A stretch of 64,000 nt of DNA from DASRFA01 sp035651755 (GCA_035651755.1 DASRFA010000056.1:310001-374000); one strand, 5' to 3'; counted from the stretch's first letter, positions 44,150 through 52,884 are shown. The notes: generated from the sequence alone by a model not told the origin. Translations and numbers: made by a program.

Positions 44150-47100
44150 ATGTTGAACTACGCGCGGGGTAATCTAGACGGCGATAACCACCCATTTTCA
44201 GCGAAAGTTCGTTTGACGATCGAGGAGCAACTCACCGAGCAGTTCTACCGCTGGGAGCTCCGTGGTCGGGGCTGGCAGATCTGGGATGGTGCCGTCGAAC
44301 TGGAGCCGCCGTTTCGCCCCTTTGTTGGACACTTCGTCCGAGCGCCGACCCGCCGCATCGATGACGCAAGGAAGCCGACTCTTCTCGGCAGCTTGATTGA
44401 GCGGTTCAGGCGGATTGGTGAACGGCCCGCTACCGAGCAACCCGAGCCCGACGAGGAGCCGGTTCCGGGACTAGAGGACAGAACGAGCGAGATTGTCGAG
44501 CATACGATTACGCTGCCCGATGACCTCAAAGTCACGAAGGAGCGCGCCGAGCGGTTTCTCCTGGCACTTTCTCCCCTTGGGCATCCACTCTCCTTCGAGC
44601 TCATTGGCGTCGCCGGGGCGGTACGAGTGACGCTCGCATGCCGTCCATCCGACTCACCGGATGTCAGGCGAGCTCTCGGTGCTTACTTCCCCGAGACCGG
44701 AATCCTCGAGCACGCCGAGTCGCTTCCCGATCTCTGGAGAAGAGATGAGGACCGGTTCGGAGTCGTCGTCGACTTTGGCCTCTCGCGCGAGTTCATGCTG
44801 CCGCTCAAAACGGTCCGCGACTTCGACGTTGATCCCTTGATATCGACGGTCGCGGCGCTCGGCGATCTCCGGGATGACGAGATGGGTGTCGTCCAGGTGC
44901 TCCTGCAGGCGACGCGCAACCCGTGGGCACCGAGCGTGCTGCGCGCGGTGACAGACGGCCACGGACGCTCCTTCTTCTCGGATGCCCCCGAGATTCTCTC
45001 GCAGGCATCGGACAAGATTGCGCATCCCTTCTTCGCCGTGGTCGTACGCGTGGCTGCGCGATGTCCCGAGAACCAGCGATCGTGGTCCATTGTGCGAGCG
45101 CTCGGCGGAAGCTTCCGGCAGTTCGCGGATCCAGGGGGCAACGAGCTCATCCCGCTCTCTAACGACGACTACCCCGATGACCTCCATGAAGAGGACCTCC
45201 TCGCCCGGCAGACGCGCCGGTCCGGGATGCTGCTCTCCGCGGACGAGCTCGTCTCGCTCGTCCACCTACCGTCCTCGTCCGTCCGCTCGGAGGGCCTGGC
45301 CCGCGAGGCGCGAACGACGCGCGCTGCCGCGCCTATCTCCCGTAAAGGTATCGTGCTCGGAGAGAATCGCCATCGCGGGAAGACTCGGACCGTTACGATC
45401 GCGCCCGAACTTCGCATGCGCCACACCTACGTCGTCGGGGCCTCCGGTACGGGCAAGTCGACGCTCCTCTTGCGCATGATCCTGCAGGACATCGAGAACG
45501 GCGACGGGGTCGGCGTACTCGATCCGCACGGCGACCTCATCGACGAGGTGCTCGCGCGCATTCCGGAGAGCCGACTCTCGGATGTGGCAATCCTCGACCC
45601 GTCTGACGAAGCATACCCGGTCGGGTTCAACGTCCTTGAGGCACACTCCGAGGTCGAGAGAAACCTCCTTTCCTCTGACCTCGTCGCGATTTTCCGGAGG
45701 TTTGCGACATCGTGGGGAGACCAGATGACGTCCGTCTTGGGGAACGCGATCCTCGCGTTCCTCGAGAGTGACGGCGGTGGGTCGCTCCTCGATCTGCGAA
45801 AGTTCCTGGTCGATGCGGCATTCCGGAAGGAGTTCCTCGCCTCGGTCCGAGACGCGGAGATCGTCTACTATTTCGAGAAAGAGTATCCGCTCCTCAAAGG
45901 GAATCCCTCGGCCTCGATCTTAACCAGGCTCGACGCATTCCTCCGGCCGAAGCTGATCCGCCTCACGGTCGGGCAGCGACATGGCACTCTCGATCTTCGG
46001 CGTCTCATGGACGACCGGAAGATCTTCCTCGCCAAGCTCTCGCAGGGGATCATCGGACACGAAAACGCCCACCTCTTGGGTGCGCTTCTCGTGTCAAAGT
46101 TCCATCAGGCTGCACTCTCACGGCAGCAGCTCGCCGAGTCCGATCGCCCCGACTTCCACCTCTACATCGATGAGTTCCAGAACTTCGCGACGCCGTCCGT
46201 CGCATCGCTCCTCGCCGAGGCACGAAAGTATCACCTGGGGCTCGTGCTCGCGCACCAGGAGACTCGTCAAATTCAGGAGGACGATGGACGTCTTGCGAGC
46301 GCGGTGCTCACGAACCCGGCGACTCGGATCTGCTTTCGGGTGGGCGATCGGGATGCACGGCTCCTTGCGCGAGGTTTCTCGTCGTTCGACGCCGACGACC
46401 TTCAGTCGCTCGGAGTCGGTGAGGCGATCTGCCGGCTCGAACGGAGCGACCAGGACTTCAACCTCCGGACGTTCCCCGTCGGGCCGGTCGACGGGAACCA
46501 GGCCGACTCACGCTCGGACGAGATCGTCCGTCGCTCGCGCGAGGCGCACGCGCGACCTCGAGCAACCGTTGAGCTCGAACTCGGGATGTCGAGCCCGGCC
46601 GTCTCCTTCGAGCATCCCGCGCCCGCTCAAGAGCGGCCTGTATCCATCGACGCGACGACACGGGCGCCCACTGCGTCAAGGCCGTTGACACGGCCGTCAA
46701 AAGCAGCGACGTCGCGCACTCGTCATTCATCGCCGCCCGAGATCCCCGCACCGATCTCCGGGCGCGGCGGCGCCGAGCACAAATACCTCCAGCACTTGAT
46801 CAAACGGCTCGCCGAAGACCGGGGTTGGCGGGCGACCATCGAGGAGGACGTCCTCGATGGGGTGGGTCGGGTCGACGTGGCGCTCTTTCGCGACGGCAAA
46901 CGAATCGCGTGTGAGATCTCGGTCTCGACCAACCCGGAACACGAGCTCGCGAACATCCAGAAGTGCCTTGCCGCGGGCTTCGACCGGGTGATCGCGGTCG
47001 CCTGCGAGAAGTTCACGCTATGCGATTTGGCGCGAATCGCCGAGTCCTCCCTCTCGTCGGAAAGCATCGCGCGCCTCACGATCTGCTCCCCCGAAGAGGT

Positions 47101-47263
47101 AATCGCGCATCTCGACACCGAGGATACGGAGAGGATCAAGCCCTCCACGGTGCGCGGCTACAGGGTCCGTGTCAACTACCGGGCAGCCGGCGCTGCGGAC
47201 TCCCGCACTCGCGTTAACGCGATCTCGCGGGTTCTCGCGAAGGGCGCCCGGCGTCTTCGCTAG
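44150..47263 (+). CDS. VirD4/TraG-like ATPase with C-terminal nuclease-like domain
   Basis: A 1037-aa protein. Residues 1-400 are an accessory region. The ATPase core has VVGASGTGKSTLLLRM (Walker A, about 430), VLDPHGDLIDEV, HLYIDEFQNFATPS (Walker B, about 680) and GLVLAHQETRQI. After a proline-rich linker comes GAEHKYLQHLIKRLAEDRGW, then GRVDVALFRDGKRIACEIS, which fits the D-(x)n-E-x-S/K pattern of PD-(D/E)xK nucleases. It is a paralogue of the short ATPase at 31871. Fusion of a DNA pump to a nuclease could replace a separate relaxase; that is my inference. Confidence 0.83.
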   Translation: MLNYARGNLDGDNHPFSAKVRLTIEEQLTEQFYRWELRGRGWQIWDGAVELEPPFRPFVGHFVRAPTRRIDDARKPTLLGSLIERFRRIGERPATEQPEPDEEPVPGLEDRTSEIVEHTITLPDDLKVTKERAERFLLALSPLGHPLSFELIGVAGAVRVTLACRPSDSPDVRRALGAYFPETGILEHAESLPDLWRRDEDRFGVVVDFGLSREFMLPLKTVRDFDVDPLISTVAALGDLRDDEMGVVQVLLQATRNPWAPSVLRAVTDGHGRSFFSDAPEILSQASDKIAHPFFAVVVRVAARCPENQRSWSIVRALGGSFRQFADPGGNELIPLSNDDYPDDLHEEDLLARQTRRSGMLLSADELVSLVHLPSSSVRSEGLAREARTTRAAAPISRKGIVLGENRHRGKTRTVTIAPELRMRHTYVVGASGTGKSTLLLRMILQDIENGDGVGVLDPHGDLIDEVLARIPESRLSDVAILDPSDEAYPVGFNVLEAHSEVERNLLSSDLVAIFRRFATSWGDQMTSVLGNAILAFLESDGGGSLLDLRKFLVDAAFRKEFLASVRDAEIVYYFEKEYPLLKGNPSASILTRLDAFLRPKLIRLTVGQRHGTLDLRRLMDDRKIFLAKLSQGIIGHENAHLLGALLVSKFHQAALSRQQLAESDRPDFHLYIDEFQNFATPSVASLLAEARKYHLGLVLAHQETRQIQEDDGRLASAVLTNPATRICFRVGDRDARLLARGFSSFDADDLQSLGVGEAICRLERSDQDFNLRTFPVGPVDGNQADSRSDEIVRRSREAHARPRATVELELGMSSPAVSFEHPAPAQERPVSIDATTRAPTASRPLTRPSKAATSRTRHSSPPEIPAPISGRGGAEHKYLQHLIKRLAEDRGWRATIEEDVLDGVGRVDVALFRDGKRIACEISVSTNPEHELANIQKCLAAGFDRVIAVACEKFTLCDLARIAESSLSSESIARLTICSPEEVIAHLDTEDTERIKPSTVRGYRVRVNYRAAGAADSRTRVNAISRVLAKGARRLR

Positions 47264-47286
47264 TAAGACCGGAGCCATCCGCCTAA

Positions 47287-48146
47287 CAGGCTGCTGAAAA
47301 GTGAGCAGTCCGCGCGCACTTTAGATTGACAAGACAGCCTCTGTCTGGTACGCCACCGCATACCAGTCGGAGGAGGCGGTGATGCGAGGCACGGTGGACC
47401 GGCAGGAGACGATGCTCACCCTGGTGACGCCGGAGAAGCGGGTGCCTCGAGACCACCCGATCCGGCGCATCAAGGAGATCGCCGACCGAGAGCTCGTTCG
47501 GCTCTCCCTCGTCCCTGGCGACGAAGAAGGGCATGGGCAAGGCGTCGCGGCTGGCGTACTCGGGCAACGTGATGATGGAAAACCGCAACGGCCTCAGCGT
47601 CGACATCTCCATCGCGCAGGCAGACGGCGGAGCGGAGAGGGAGCAAGCGCTGACCCTGCTCGGACGGCTCCAGGACCGTGGCTTTCGGCCGCGCACGCTC
47701 GGAGGCGACAAGGGCTACGACACGACGTCCTTCATCAACACGGTCAGGACGGCGGGCGTGACGCCGCACGTCGCGCAGCACACGACGAAGCGGCGATCGC
47801 GGATCGACAGTCGGACGACCCGGCACTGGGGCTACGCGGTCAGCCAGCGATGCCGCAAGCGGGTGGAGGAGATCTTCGGGTGGATGAAGACGGTGGGCGG
47901 GCTGCGCAAGACCCGCTACCGAGGCGTGGAGCGCAACGCCCTCTGGGCGTACCTGGTGGCGACCGCCTACAACCTCGTACGGATGTCGAAGCTGGCACCG
48001 GGCGGAACTACGTGAGGAGCGCTGAGAGAGAGCGCGCGCGAGCGCGGCGACGGCGAGAACGTCGCAGCGATCGGCGTCGATCCTGATCCCGGACCCCTGA
48101 CCGGAGTCGTCAGAATGCTTAGAAACGCTCACTCGTCAGCACCCTG
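47287..48146. mobile_element. Internally deleted IS5-family insertion sequence
   Basis: CAGGCTGCTGAAAAGTGAGC at the left end and the complement of GCTCACTCGTCAGCACCCTG at the right end form imperfect 20-bp inverted repeats (17 of 20 matching). CTAA flanks both sides (47283-47286 and 48147-48150), a YTAR-type target duplication as in IS5. The element is only 860 bp and its transposase is broken, so it cannot move by itself. Confidence 0.85.
47382..48015 (+). pseudogene. IS5-family transposase, internal deletion and frameshift
   Basis: The N-terminal part reads RQETMLTLVTPEKRVPRDHP then IRRIKEIADREL; at about 47525 the frame changes. The C-terminal part from 47533 reads GKASRLAYSGNVMMENRNGL, GGDKGYDTTSFINTVRTAGV and CRKRVEEIFGWMKTVGGLRK, the DDE end of IS5 transposases. 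The first catalytic Asp region and roughly 150 residues are missing. Confidence 0.88.
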
Positions 48147-48173
48147 CTAACTCCATCGATCGCGTGAACTCTA

Positions 48174-49022
48174 CTACATCAGCCGCAACTGAAACCGCCT
48201 TGGCGCCCGCTGTCGCTCGCATACTGCTATCATCTGAAGCCGGAGCATCTGATTGGGGACAGGCTTTTGCCGAGGTGAAAACTCCATGCTGCGTCTCACC
48301 TCTCGCTTACAGCTTTGGAATACTTCTTCTCCGCGGGAACGGGATGCGTCCGTGGTACATTTGTGGGCGAGCCAATCTGACACGTCTATGTATTGCCTCA
48401 CTAAGATTTCCCGCGTACATGCCCAACCACTACTCGCTAGCTGCTCCTTCAGCCCGTGGATGGTAAAGCAATGGCGTTTGATTTCCTGCGCGTCGATCGC
48501 GCCGAATAGGTCCCATACGAATTGGTTCGCAGACTTGTTCGGAGACACAGTCTCAACCACAATTAAAGAAGCGTCCCACGATGTAATGCTGTGCAAGGCT
48601 CTCAAATGGTCAGTCAAATTTCCCAACAGATGGAGGGCATTCTTCACTACAACCACGTCATAAGCACGCTCTACGCTGTCGTTAATCATCGTGAGCCAAT
48701 TGCTGTGCACAATCCGGACTCCGGGCTGTCCCACCAACCGTGCGCGAGCACGATTCACCATCTTTTCACTTACGTCAACGCCAGTCCAGGCGAGTGTGGG
48801 CGAATGTTCAGCGAGGTATGCCAGTAGTCGACCCGTACCGCAGCACATCTCGAGACCGCTCCTTGCTTCAGGCGGCACGAGCTGACCAACGATCTTTGGA
48901 ACAATCTCATCGCGATACCATGCGACGGTGTCCATCCATTCCGCGAGCGCGTCATACCGACTCGCAATTGCAACGAGATCCTGACCTTCGTCTTGCCGAT
49001 GTTTGTGTTGGTGGTCTAGCAT
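48174..49022 (-). CDS. Class I SAM-dependent methyltransferase, paired with the HD-kinase
   Basis: A 282-aa protein. SAM motif I is GLEMCCGTGRLLAYLAE, motif II WTGVDVSEKMVNRARARL, and motif IV region VVVVKNALHLLG. It belongs to the Methyltransf_25/11 group. The substrate is unknown: it could be a small molecule, a nucleotide or a protein. The gap to the HD-kinase gene is 17 bp on the same strand, so the two are very probably co-transcribed. A deleted IS lies just downstream. Confidence 0.85.
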   Translation of the reverse strand: MLDHQHKHRQDEGQDLVAIASRYDALAEWMDTVAWYRDEIVPKIVGQLVPPEARSGLEMCCGTGRLLAYLAEHSPTLAWTGVDVSEKMVNRARARLVGQPGVRIVHSNWLTMINDSVERAYDVVVVKNALHLLGNLTDHLRALHSITSWDASLIVVETVSPNKSANQFVWDLFGAIDAQEIKRHCFTIHGLKEQLASSGWACTREILVRQYIDVSDWLAHKCTTDASRSRGEEVFQSCKREVRRSMEFSPRQKPVPNQMLRLQMIAVCERQRAPRRFQLRLM

Positions 49023-49039
49023 CGCATCGTGTCTCTATC

Positions 49040-51616
49040 TTATCTTACCATAGCCGATAGTTCATCATACAGATGGGACGGGATCTCCGTCTGGAAGTTC
49101 GTCACAATCTCTTCAGCCTCTGCGCTGATTGCGGGAGATGGTTCTGTCATCCCCGCATTTACACGCCTGTAAGCGCCGTGAAGATCCTCGGCACGCTGCC
49201 ATGCCCATCGGGCTCCCTCAGGGCGCTCTCGTAACAACTTCCATGCGTCCTCAAGTTCTCTATGGATGTGCGCAGCCGGCCGCCGCACGTCGAATTCGTC
49301 AAAGCACATAGCTAGAGGACTGCGCAGCACGGGCGGCAACTGCACCTGCAAACGGCCCTTGAATTCCGTGACCCTCCGATCGAGATCGGCACTTATTTCC
49401 GACTCAATACGTGCTCGCCGCGGATCTCCCGGACCGTCCCAAATCTCCGTGCCCAATAATAGTGGGTACGTGGTTGTGCAGAGCGCGAACAACGTTGCGC
49501 CCAATGACCATACATCGGACCCGAGCCCTATCCTCTTCGGCTCCGCGAACATTTCAGGCGGCCGTGTCTTCAATGCACCGCGCGATTCCGGGCGACTAGG
49601 GAGAACATCGGGCTGAGAGCTCAAGAGACCGAAATCACCGATAACGTACATCGGCTGATCGCGGCCAAACTGCAAGATTCCGCAGTTCTCGGGCTTTATG
49701 TCAGTATGACGCACCCGTTGCGCGTGAATGTGCAGTAGACCGGAGAATAGCTGCGTAGAAATGTTGAAAATTTCGTCAAGATCACGGAGTGGGCCCTGCT
49801 TCTCCACGAGCATCGCCAGTGAACACTTCCAAAGTTCTTCGACGAGCCAGGCTTCTCCAGCTTCTGTCTTGCGGAGTGTCGATTGCGAAACGTTGGCATG
49901 TCGCCGAATTAGCAGGTTCGGCGCCATAGCGTCTTGGGCGATGTTACTCTCACCCTTGTAGCGCTTGAGAGCTACTAATGAGTCGAGTTCGGCACCTGGG
50001 ACCTCAGCAGCACCAAGAAACACCTCTTTCGACGCCCCCTCTGCGCCCAAAGGTCCTAGAATTATATAACCAGCTGGAGGTTGAGGAGCTGCAGTCCGAT
50101 CGATCTGCCGGTTACCCAAACCGGCCTTCGCCGCAAGCACTTCCAGCGCAGTACCCGCCGTTGGATGTGCAATGACTAAATAGCGGTCAACTCGAGTATC
50201 TCCGCCGACATGATCGAGCCAGAAGTCCTGCAACGACGTGAATCGCGGTCCCAAATGGTCTGCGTCAATTATCCAGACCGTGTTTGTCACGCGTTGCGGT
50301 TCGCGTCCGACAAGGTCAAAACCAGTCTTGTCGAGTCCATAGTAGTACGCAGCGTGGCGCGGATCCACTTGTAGTCTTGCAACTACGAGGGAATTTAGGT
50401 GCCGCCCATTTTCCGGCCTATCGAGAGTCATTAGATAGTTGTAGGTATCCTCATCGACTTCAATCGCTTTGTAGAGGTCTCTGGTCAGCAATCGCTTCGC
50501 AAGCTCAGAGAGGATTCTGTCGTCGGCCCTCGACCACTCCTTTAGCGCAACCCACACATCAGAGTCGTCAATTTCGATGAAGTCAGCGACATTCACCGTC
50601 TGGGGTGACATCAGGCATCGCTTCAGGGCAGCCGATGAGCAACGAATGTCCTCAGTTATTTTAGCCAGCTCCACAAATCGCCGGAAGGCGAGGCGCAGCA
50701 TCTGACCGGCGATGCGGACAGTCTTGTGCTGGTAGACTTGGCGGTACATGTTCGCGCGCGCATTCAGAAACTGCGCAAGTGTGTGAAGTCCCTTACGACC
50801 ATCAATTGCCACCACCCAAGGCGGCCCTTCGTTTGCATACGTTTGAGGAAGCCGTGCGAACCGAAGTGAGCGTATGATCCAATCGAGTTCATGAAAGCCG
50901 TAAGTTACGCCCGCACCTTGCGTGTCTCGTGCCATGAAGTCGAGGCGATCTACATCTAGATGGCCCGAAAGCAACTGCGTCAAGTACGCAACTGGATGCT
51001 TACCGTTCAATAGCGAGACTACCTCGTCGCGAATACGAGGAGATTGCGATAACTCGGGCGAGGACTGCAGGGACTGCAGAATAGAGCCGATCTCGGTTTC
51101 AGGGCTCTGGAGGATTTCTAGACCGAGTCGCTCGTGAAAGTGTTCGATTTTCGCATGACCCGCGATTGATGCCTGAGACTCCAAATAATCTTCCCACACG
51201 TGAGAAAATGGGGCGTGGCCGATGTCATGCAGCAAACCCGCCAGCGAAAACGCCCAAGAGGTCTCACTAGTGAGCTTCAACGAGGTGGGCATGCCTTGAG
51301 CAAGAGCAGAGACTTGGCGCTCCTGCAGAGCACGAGCGATTTTGCGTGCGATTGCATACGCGCCGAGGGCGTGCGCGAACCGTGAGCCCTCGAGACTGGA
51401 ATAGACTAGGAATGCGAGGCCGGTCTGCCTGATTCGTCGTAGTCGTTGGACTTCTCTTGTCCGCAGGATACGACGTAGCGCCTTCCCTTCGTCTTCATCG
51501 TCGATGGCGATGAGATTGTGTACCGAATCGCGGAAGACGTAGTATTCGCCACCGACGATACCTCGTATGCCAGGACCTCGGATTCGCTTTCCTTTCACTT
51601 CGATCATCGCTGCCAC
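49040..51616 (-). CDS. HD phosphohydrolase (SAMHD1-like) fused to a Ser/Thr protein kinase
   Basis: An 858-aa fusion. Residues 25-330 form a dNTPase-type HD domain: FRDSVHNLIAID, LRRIRQTGLAFLVYSSLEGS, RFAHALG (first His), LAGLLHDIGHAPFSH (HD) and HLDVDRLDFM (last Asp). Residues 330-530 are a helical linker. Residues 530-800 are a kinase with a glycine loop (GPLGAEGASKEVF), VALKRY (Lys), HTDIKPEN (catalytic loop, HTD for HRD), IGDFGLL (DFG) and RPPEMF (APE). All key residues are present in both domains. The start is GTG 51616 or ATG 51607. Possible nucleotide-depleting defence enzyme regulated by phosphorylation; that is inferred. Confidence 0.82.
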   Translation of the reverse strand: MAAMIEVKGKRIRGPGIRGIVGGEYYVFRDSVHNLIAIDDEDEGKALRRILRTREVQRLRRIRQTGLAFLVYSSLEGSRFAHALGAYAIARKIARALQERQVSALAQGMPTSLKLTSETSWAFSLAGLLHDIGHAPFSHVWEDYLESQASIAGHAKIEHFHERLGLEILQSPETEIGSILQSLQSSPELSQSPRIRDEVVSLLNGKHPVAYLTQLLSGHLDVDRLDFMARDTQGAGVTYGFHELDWIIRSLRFARLPQTYANEGPPWVVAIDGRKGLHTLAQFLNARANMYRQVYQHKTVRIAGQMLRLAFRRFVELAKITEDIRCSSAALKRCLMSPQTVNVADFIEIDDSDVWVALKEWSRADDRILSELAKRLLTRDLYKAIEVDEDTYNYLMTLDRPENGRHLNSLVVARLQVDPRHAAYYYGLDKTGFDLVGREPQRVTNTVWIIDADHLGPRFTSLQDFWLDHVGGDTRVDRYLVIAHPTAGTALEVLAAKAGLGNRQIDRTAAPQPPAGYIILGPLGAEGASKEVFLGAAEVPGAELDSLVALKRYKGESNIAQDAMAPNLLIRRHANVSQSTLRKTEAGEAWLVEELWKCSLAMLVEKQGPLRDLDEIFNISTQLFSGLLHIHAQRVRHTDIKPENCGILQFGRDQPMYVIGDFGLLSSQPDVLPSRPESRGALKTRPPEMFAEPKRIGLGSDVWSLGATLFALCTTTYPLLLGTEIWDGPGDPRRARIESEISADLDRRVTEFKGRLQVQLPPVLRSPLAMCFDEFDVRRPAAHIHRELEDAWKLLRERPEGARWAWQRAEDLHGAYRRVNAGMTEPSPAISAEAEEIVTNFQTEIPSHLYDELSAMVR

Positions 51617-52073
51617 GACTCTAACGACTCCCCTGATCGCAGAATTCTAGCTATACGCGAGGCTTCGGGGACCGTGCGAGATTGCGCGCGCACGTAGCGC
51701 CCACGCGCGGAAGGGTCTCCGCTCGCGTCCAGTTATCGCCTCGGAAGGTGTCGTCAACGGCATCGAGCAACATCTGCGTTCGCGCAGGTGACGCAGCGCG
51801 ACAAACTCCCATCCCGGCTGCCGGACTGATCCCCGACCCGCCGAGCAGCGCAGCTTACCAGCCCGAAGGCGGTGCCACTTGACTGTCCTGAAGGCAGCGT
51901 TTTGAGCACATCGGTCGATCGCAGGGCAAGCCCGACGATTCCGGATTCGGGCGCGCAGACGGCATCTCGTCGAATCCGGGTTCATTCACGGCGAGGCTTC
52001 CGGACGTCCGCCTCCCCGGGGGCCAGCGTCGGTAAGGCTGAGGAAGCCAAAAGGCCTGACCGAGGGGCCGACG
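51617..52073. other. Intergenic region near the right end
   Basis: About 460 bp between the HD-kinase start and the helix-turn-helix stop. No supportable gene or RNA. It should hold the promoter of the HD-kinase operon. Composition is closer to the chromosome again. Confidence 0.4.
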
Positions 52074-52271
52074 TCAGGAGTCTAGAAACCGCCTGATCCG
52101 GGAAATGGTTCTTCGCATCGGCTTCGCCCGGTTTGCTTCCCAAGCCTTCACGGAACTCGTCGAAACTTCCAACCGCAACGCGACCTCGCTCTGAAGGAGT
52201 CCCACGTCGAGCCTCTTCTTGCGGAGCTTATCACCGAGAGTCTTGACGTTCCTCGGATACGCAGAAGGCAT
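52074..52271 (-). CDS. XRE-like helix-turn-helix protein, joined to the integrase in the circular form
   Basis: From ATG 52271 this is a 65-aa protein: VKTLGDKLRKKRLDVGLLQS, EVALRLEVSTSSVKAWEANR and RRTISRIRRFLDS. It is the compact HTH type with LLQxEVAxxLxVxxxSVxxWE. The frame stays open upstream through 52308-52310 (TTG, Leu), which is the first codon of the attachment core. There it joins in phase with the Leu codon at 13331-13333 of the integrase when the element is circular. In the integrated state only the short form, or one begun at the TTG, can be made. Confidence 0.7.
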   Translation of the reverse strand: MPSAYPRNVKTLGDKLRKKRLDVGLLQSEVALRLEVSTSSVKAWEANRAKPMRRTISRIRRFLDS

Positions 52272-52299
52272 GGGTTTCCGCGCGGTTAACCGAGCTCGC

Positions 52300-52320
52300 C
52301 AACAGGGCAACGCGGCCGTG
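52300..52320. repeat. attR: element-side dyad arm and 13-bp core
   Basis: CAACAGGGCAACGCGGC (52300-52316) is the exact complement of the arm at 13346-13362. The core CAACGCGGCCGTG occupies 52308-52320, after which the chromosome resumes. Confidence 0.88.
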
Positions 52321-52884
52321 CGCCTGCGTCACATCGAGGAGGAGATGGCGGGCGACGTCCGCGTCGAGTGGCGGAGCTTCCTGCTCCGGCCCAAGCCCGA
52401 CCCCGGGCGAACCTTGGAACAGTTCCGCGCCTACACGCGCTCGTGGCTGCGTCCCGCCGCCGAGCCGGACGCGGGGACTTTCCGGGTGTGGGAGGGACAC
52501 GCCGGTCCGCCGAGCCACAGCGTCCCGCCGCACCTGGTCGCGAAGGCCGCGGGCTCGCTCGGCGACGACGCGTTCCACCGCATGCACGACCGGCTGCTGC
52601 ACGCGTACTTCGCCGAGAGCCGCGACGTGACGGACCCGGACACCCTGGCCACGCTCTGGACGGAGGCGGGCCTTCCCGAGGCCGAATTCGCCCGCGTCGC
52701 CGATCCCGAGTGGCTCCGACGCACGATCGACGAGCACAACGAGGCCGTGCGCCTGGGAGTGAACGGCGTTCCCGCGGTCCGCGTCGAAGGGGACGAAGCC
52801 TTCGTGACCGGGGCCTACCCGCTCGACATGTACCGGCGCTGGGTCCGCCGTCTTCTCGATGGCCCACCCGCCGGCGCGTCGTGA
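52309..52884 (+). pseudogene. 3' part of the split DsbA/FrnE-type gene
   Basis: From the core onward the frame reads NAAVRLRHIEEEMAGDV, VEWRSFLLRPKPDPGRTL, then VPPHLVAKAAGSLGDDAFHR, and ends with LGVNGVPAVRVEGDEAFVTG and YPLDMYRRWV. These are the helical insert and the cis-Pro loop (GVPAV) of DsbA/FrnE. It joins in phase with 13278-13343. An in-frame ATG further upstream (52270) lies in element DNA and would give an N-terminus without the active site. The product as it stands is probably non-functional. Confidence 0.85.

Larger units (their letters stand above)
13331..52320. mobile_element. Integrated ~39 kb serine-recombinase element (genomic island)
   Basis: Both ends carry the 13-bp core CAACGCGGCCGTG (13331-13343 and 52308-52320). 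Outside the cores, the flanks join into one continuous DsbA/FrnE reading frame. Inside, the ends join into a near-palindromic attP with 17-bp arms. A large serine recombinase begins at the left end reading outward. The interior is mosaic in composition, with the 24-51 kb part lower in GC than the chromosome. It contains two VirD4-like ATPases, a RadC-like protein, DUF6573-like and DUF3892-like proteins, defence-type genes and secreted cargo, but no relaxase or mating channel I can recognise. Confidence 0.9.

Noticed and set aside
47470..48132. 220-codon minus-strand frame across the insertion sequence
   Set aside because: Antisense to the transposase remnant, which has clear IS5 motifs in the plus direction.
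52219..52308. First 30 codons of an open frame leading into the DsbA 3' part
   Set aside because: This DNA belongs to the element (antisense of the helix-turn-helix gene). The true N-terminus is at 13278.
13331..52320. Complete conjugative element (ICE)
   Set aside because: Two VirD4-like ATPases are present, but I find no relaxase, VirB4-type ATPase, pilin or channel genes. Integrated mobilisable island is the safer name.
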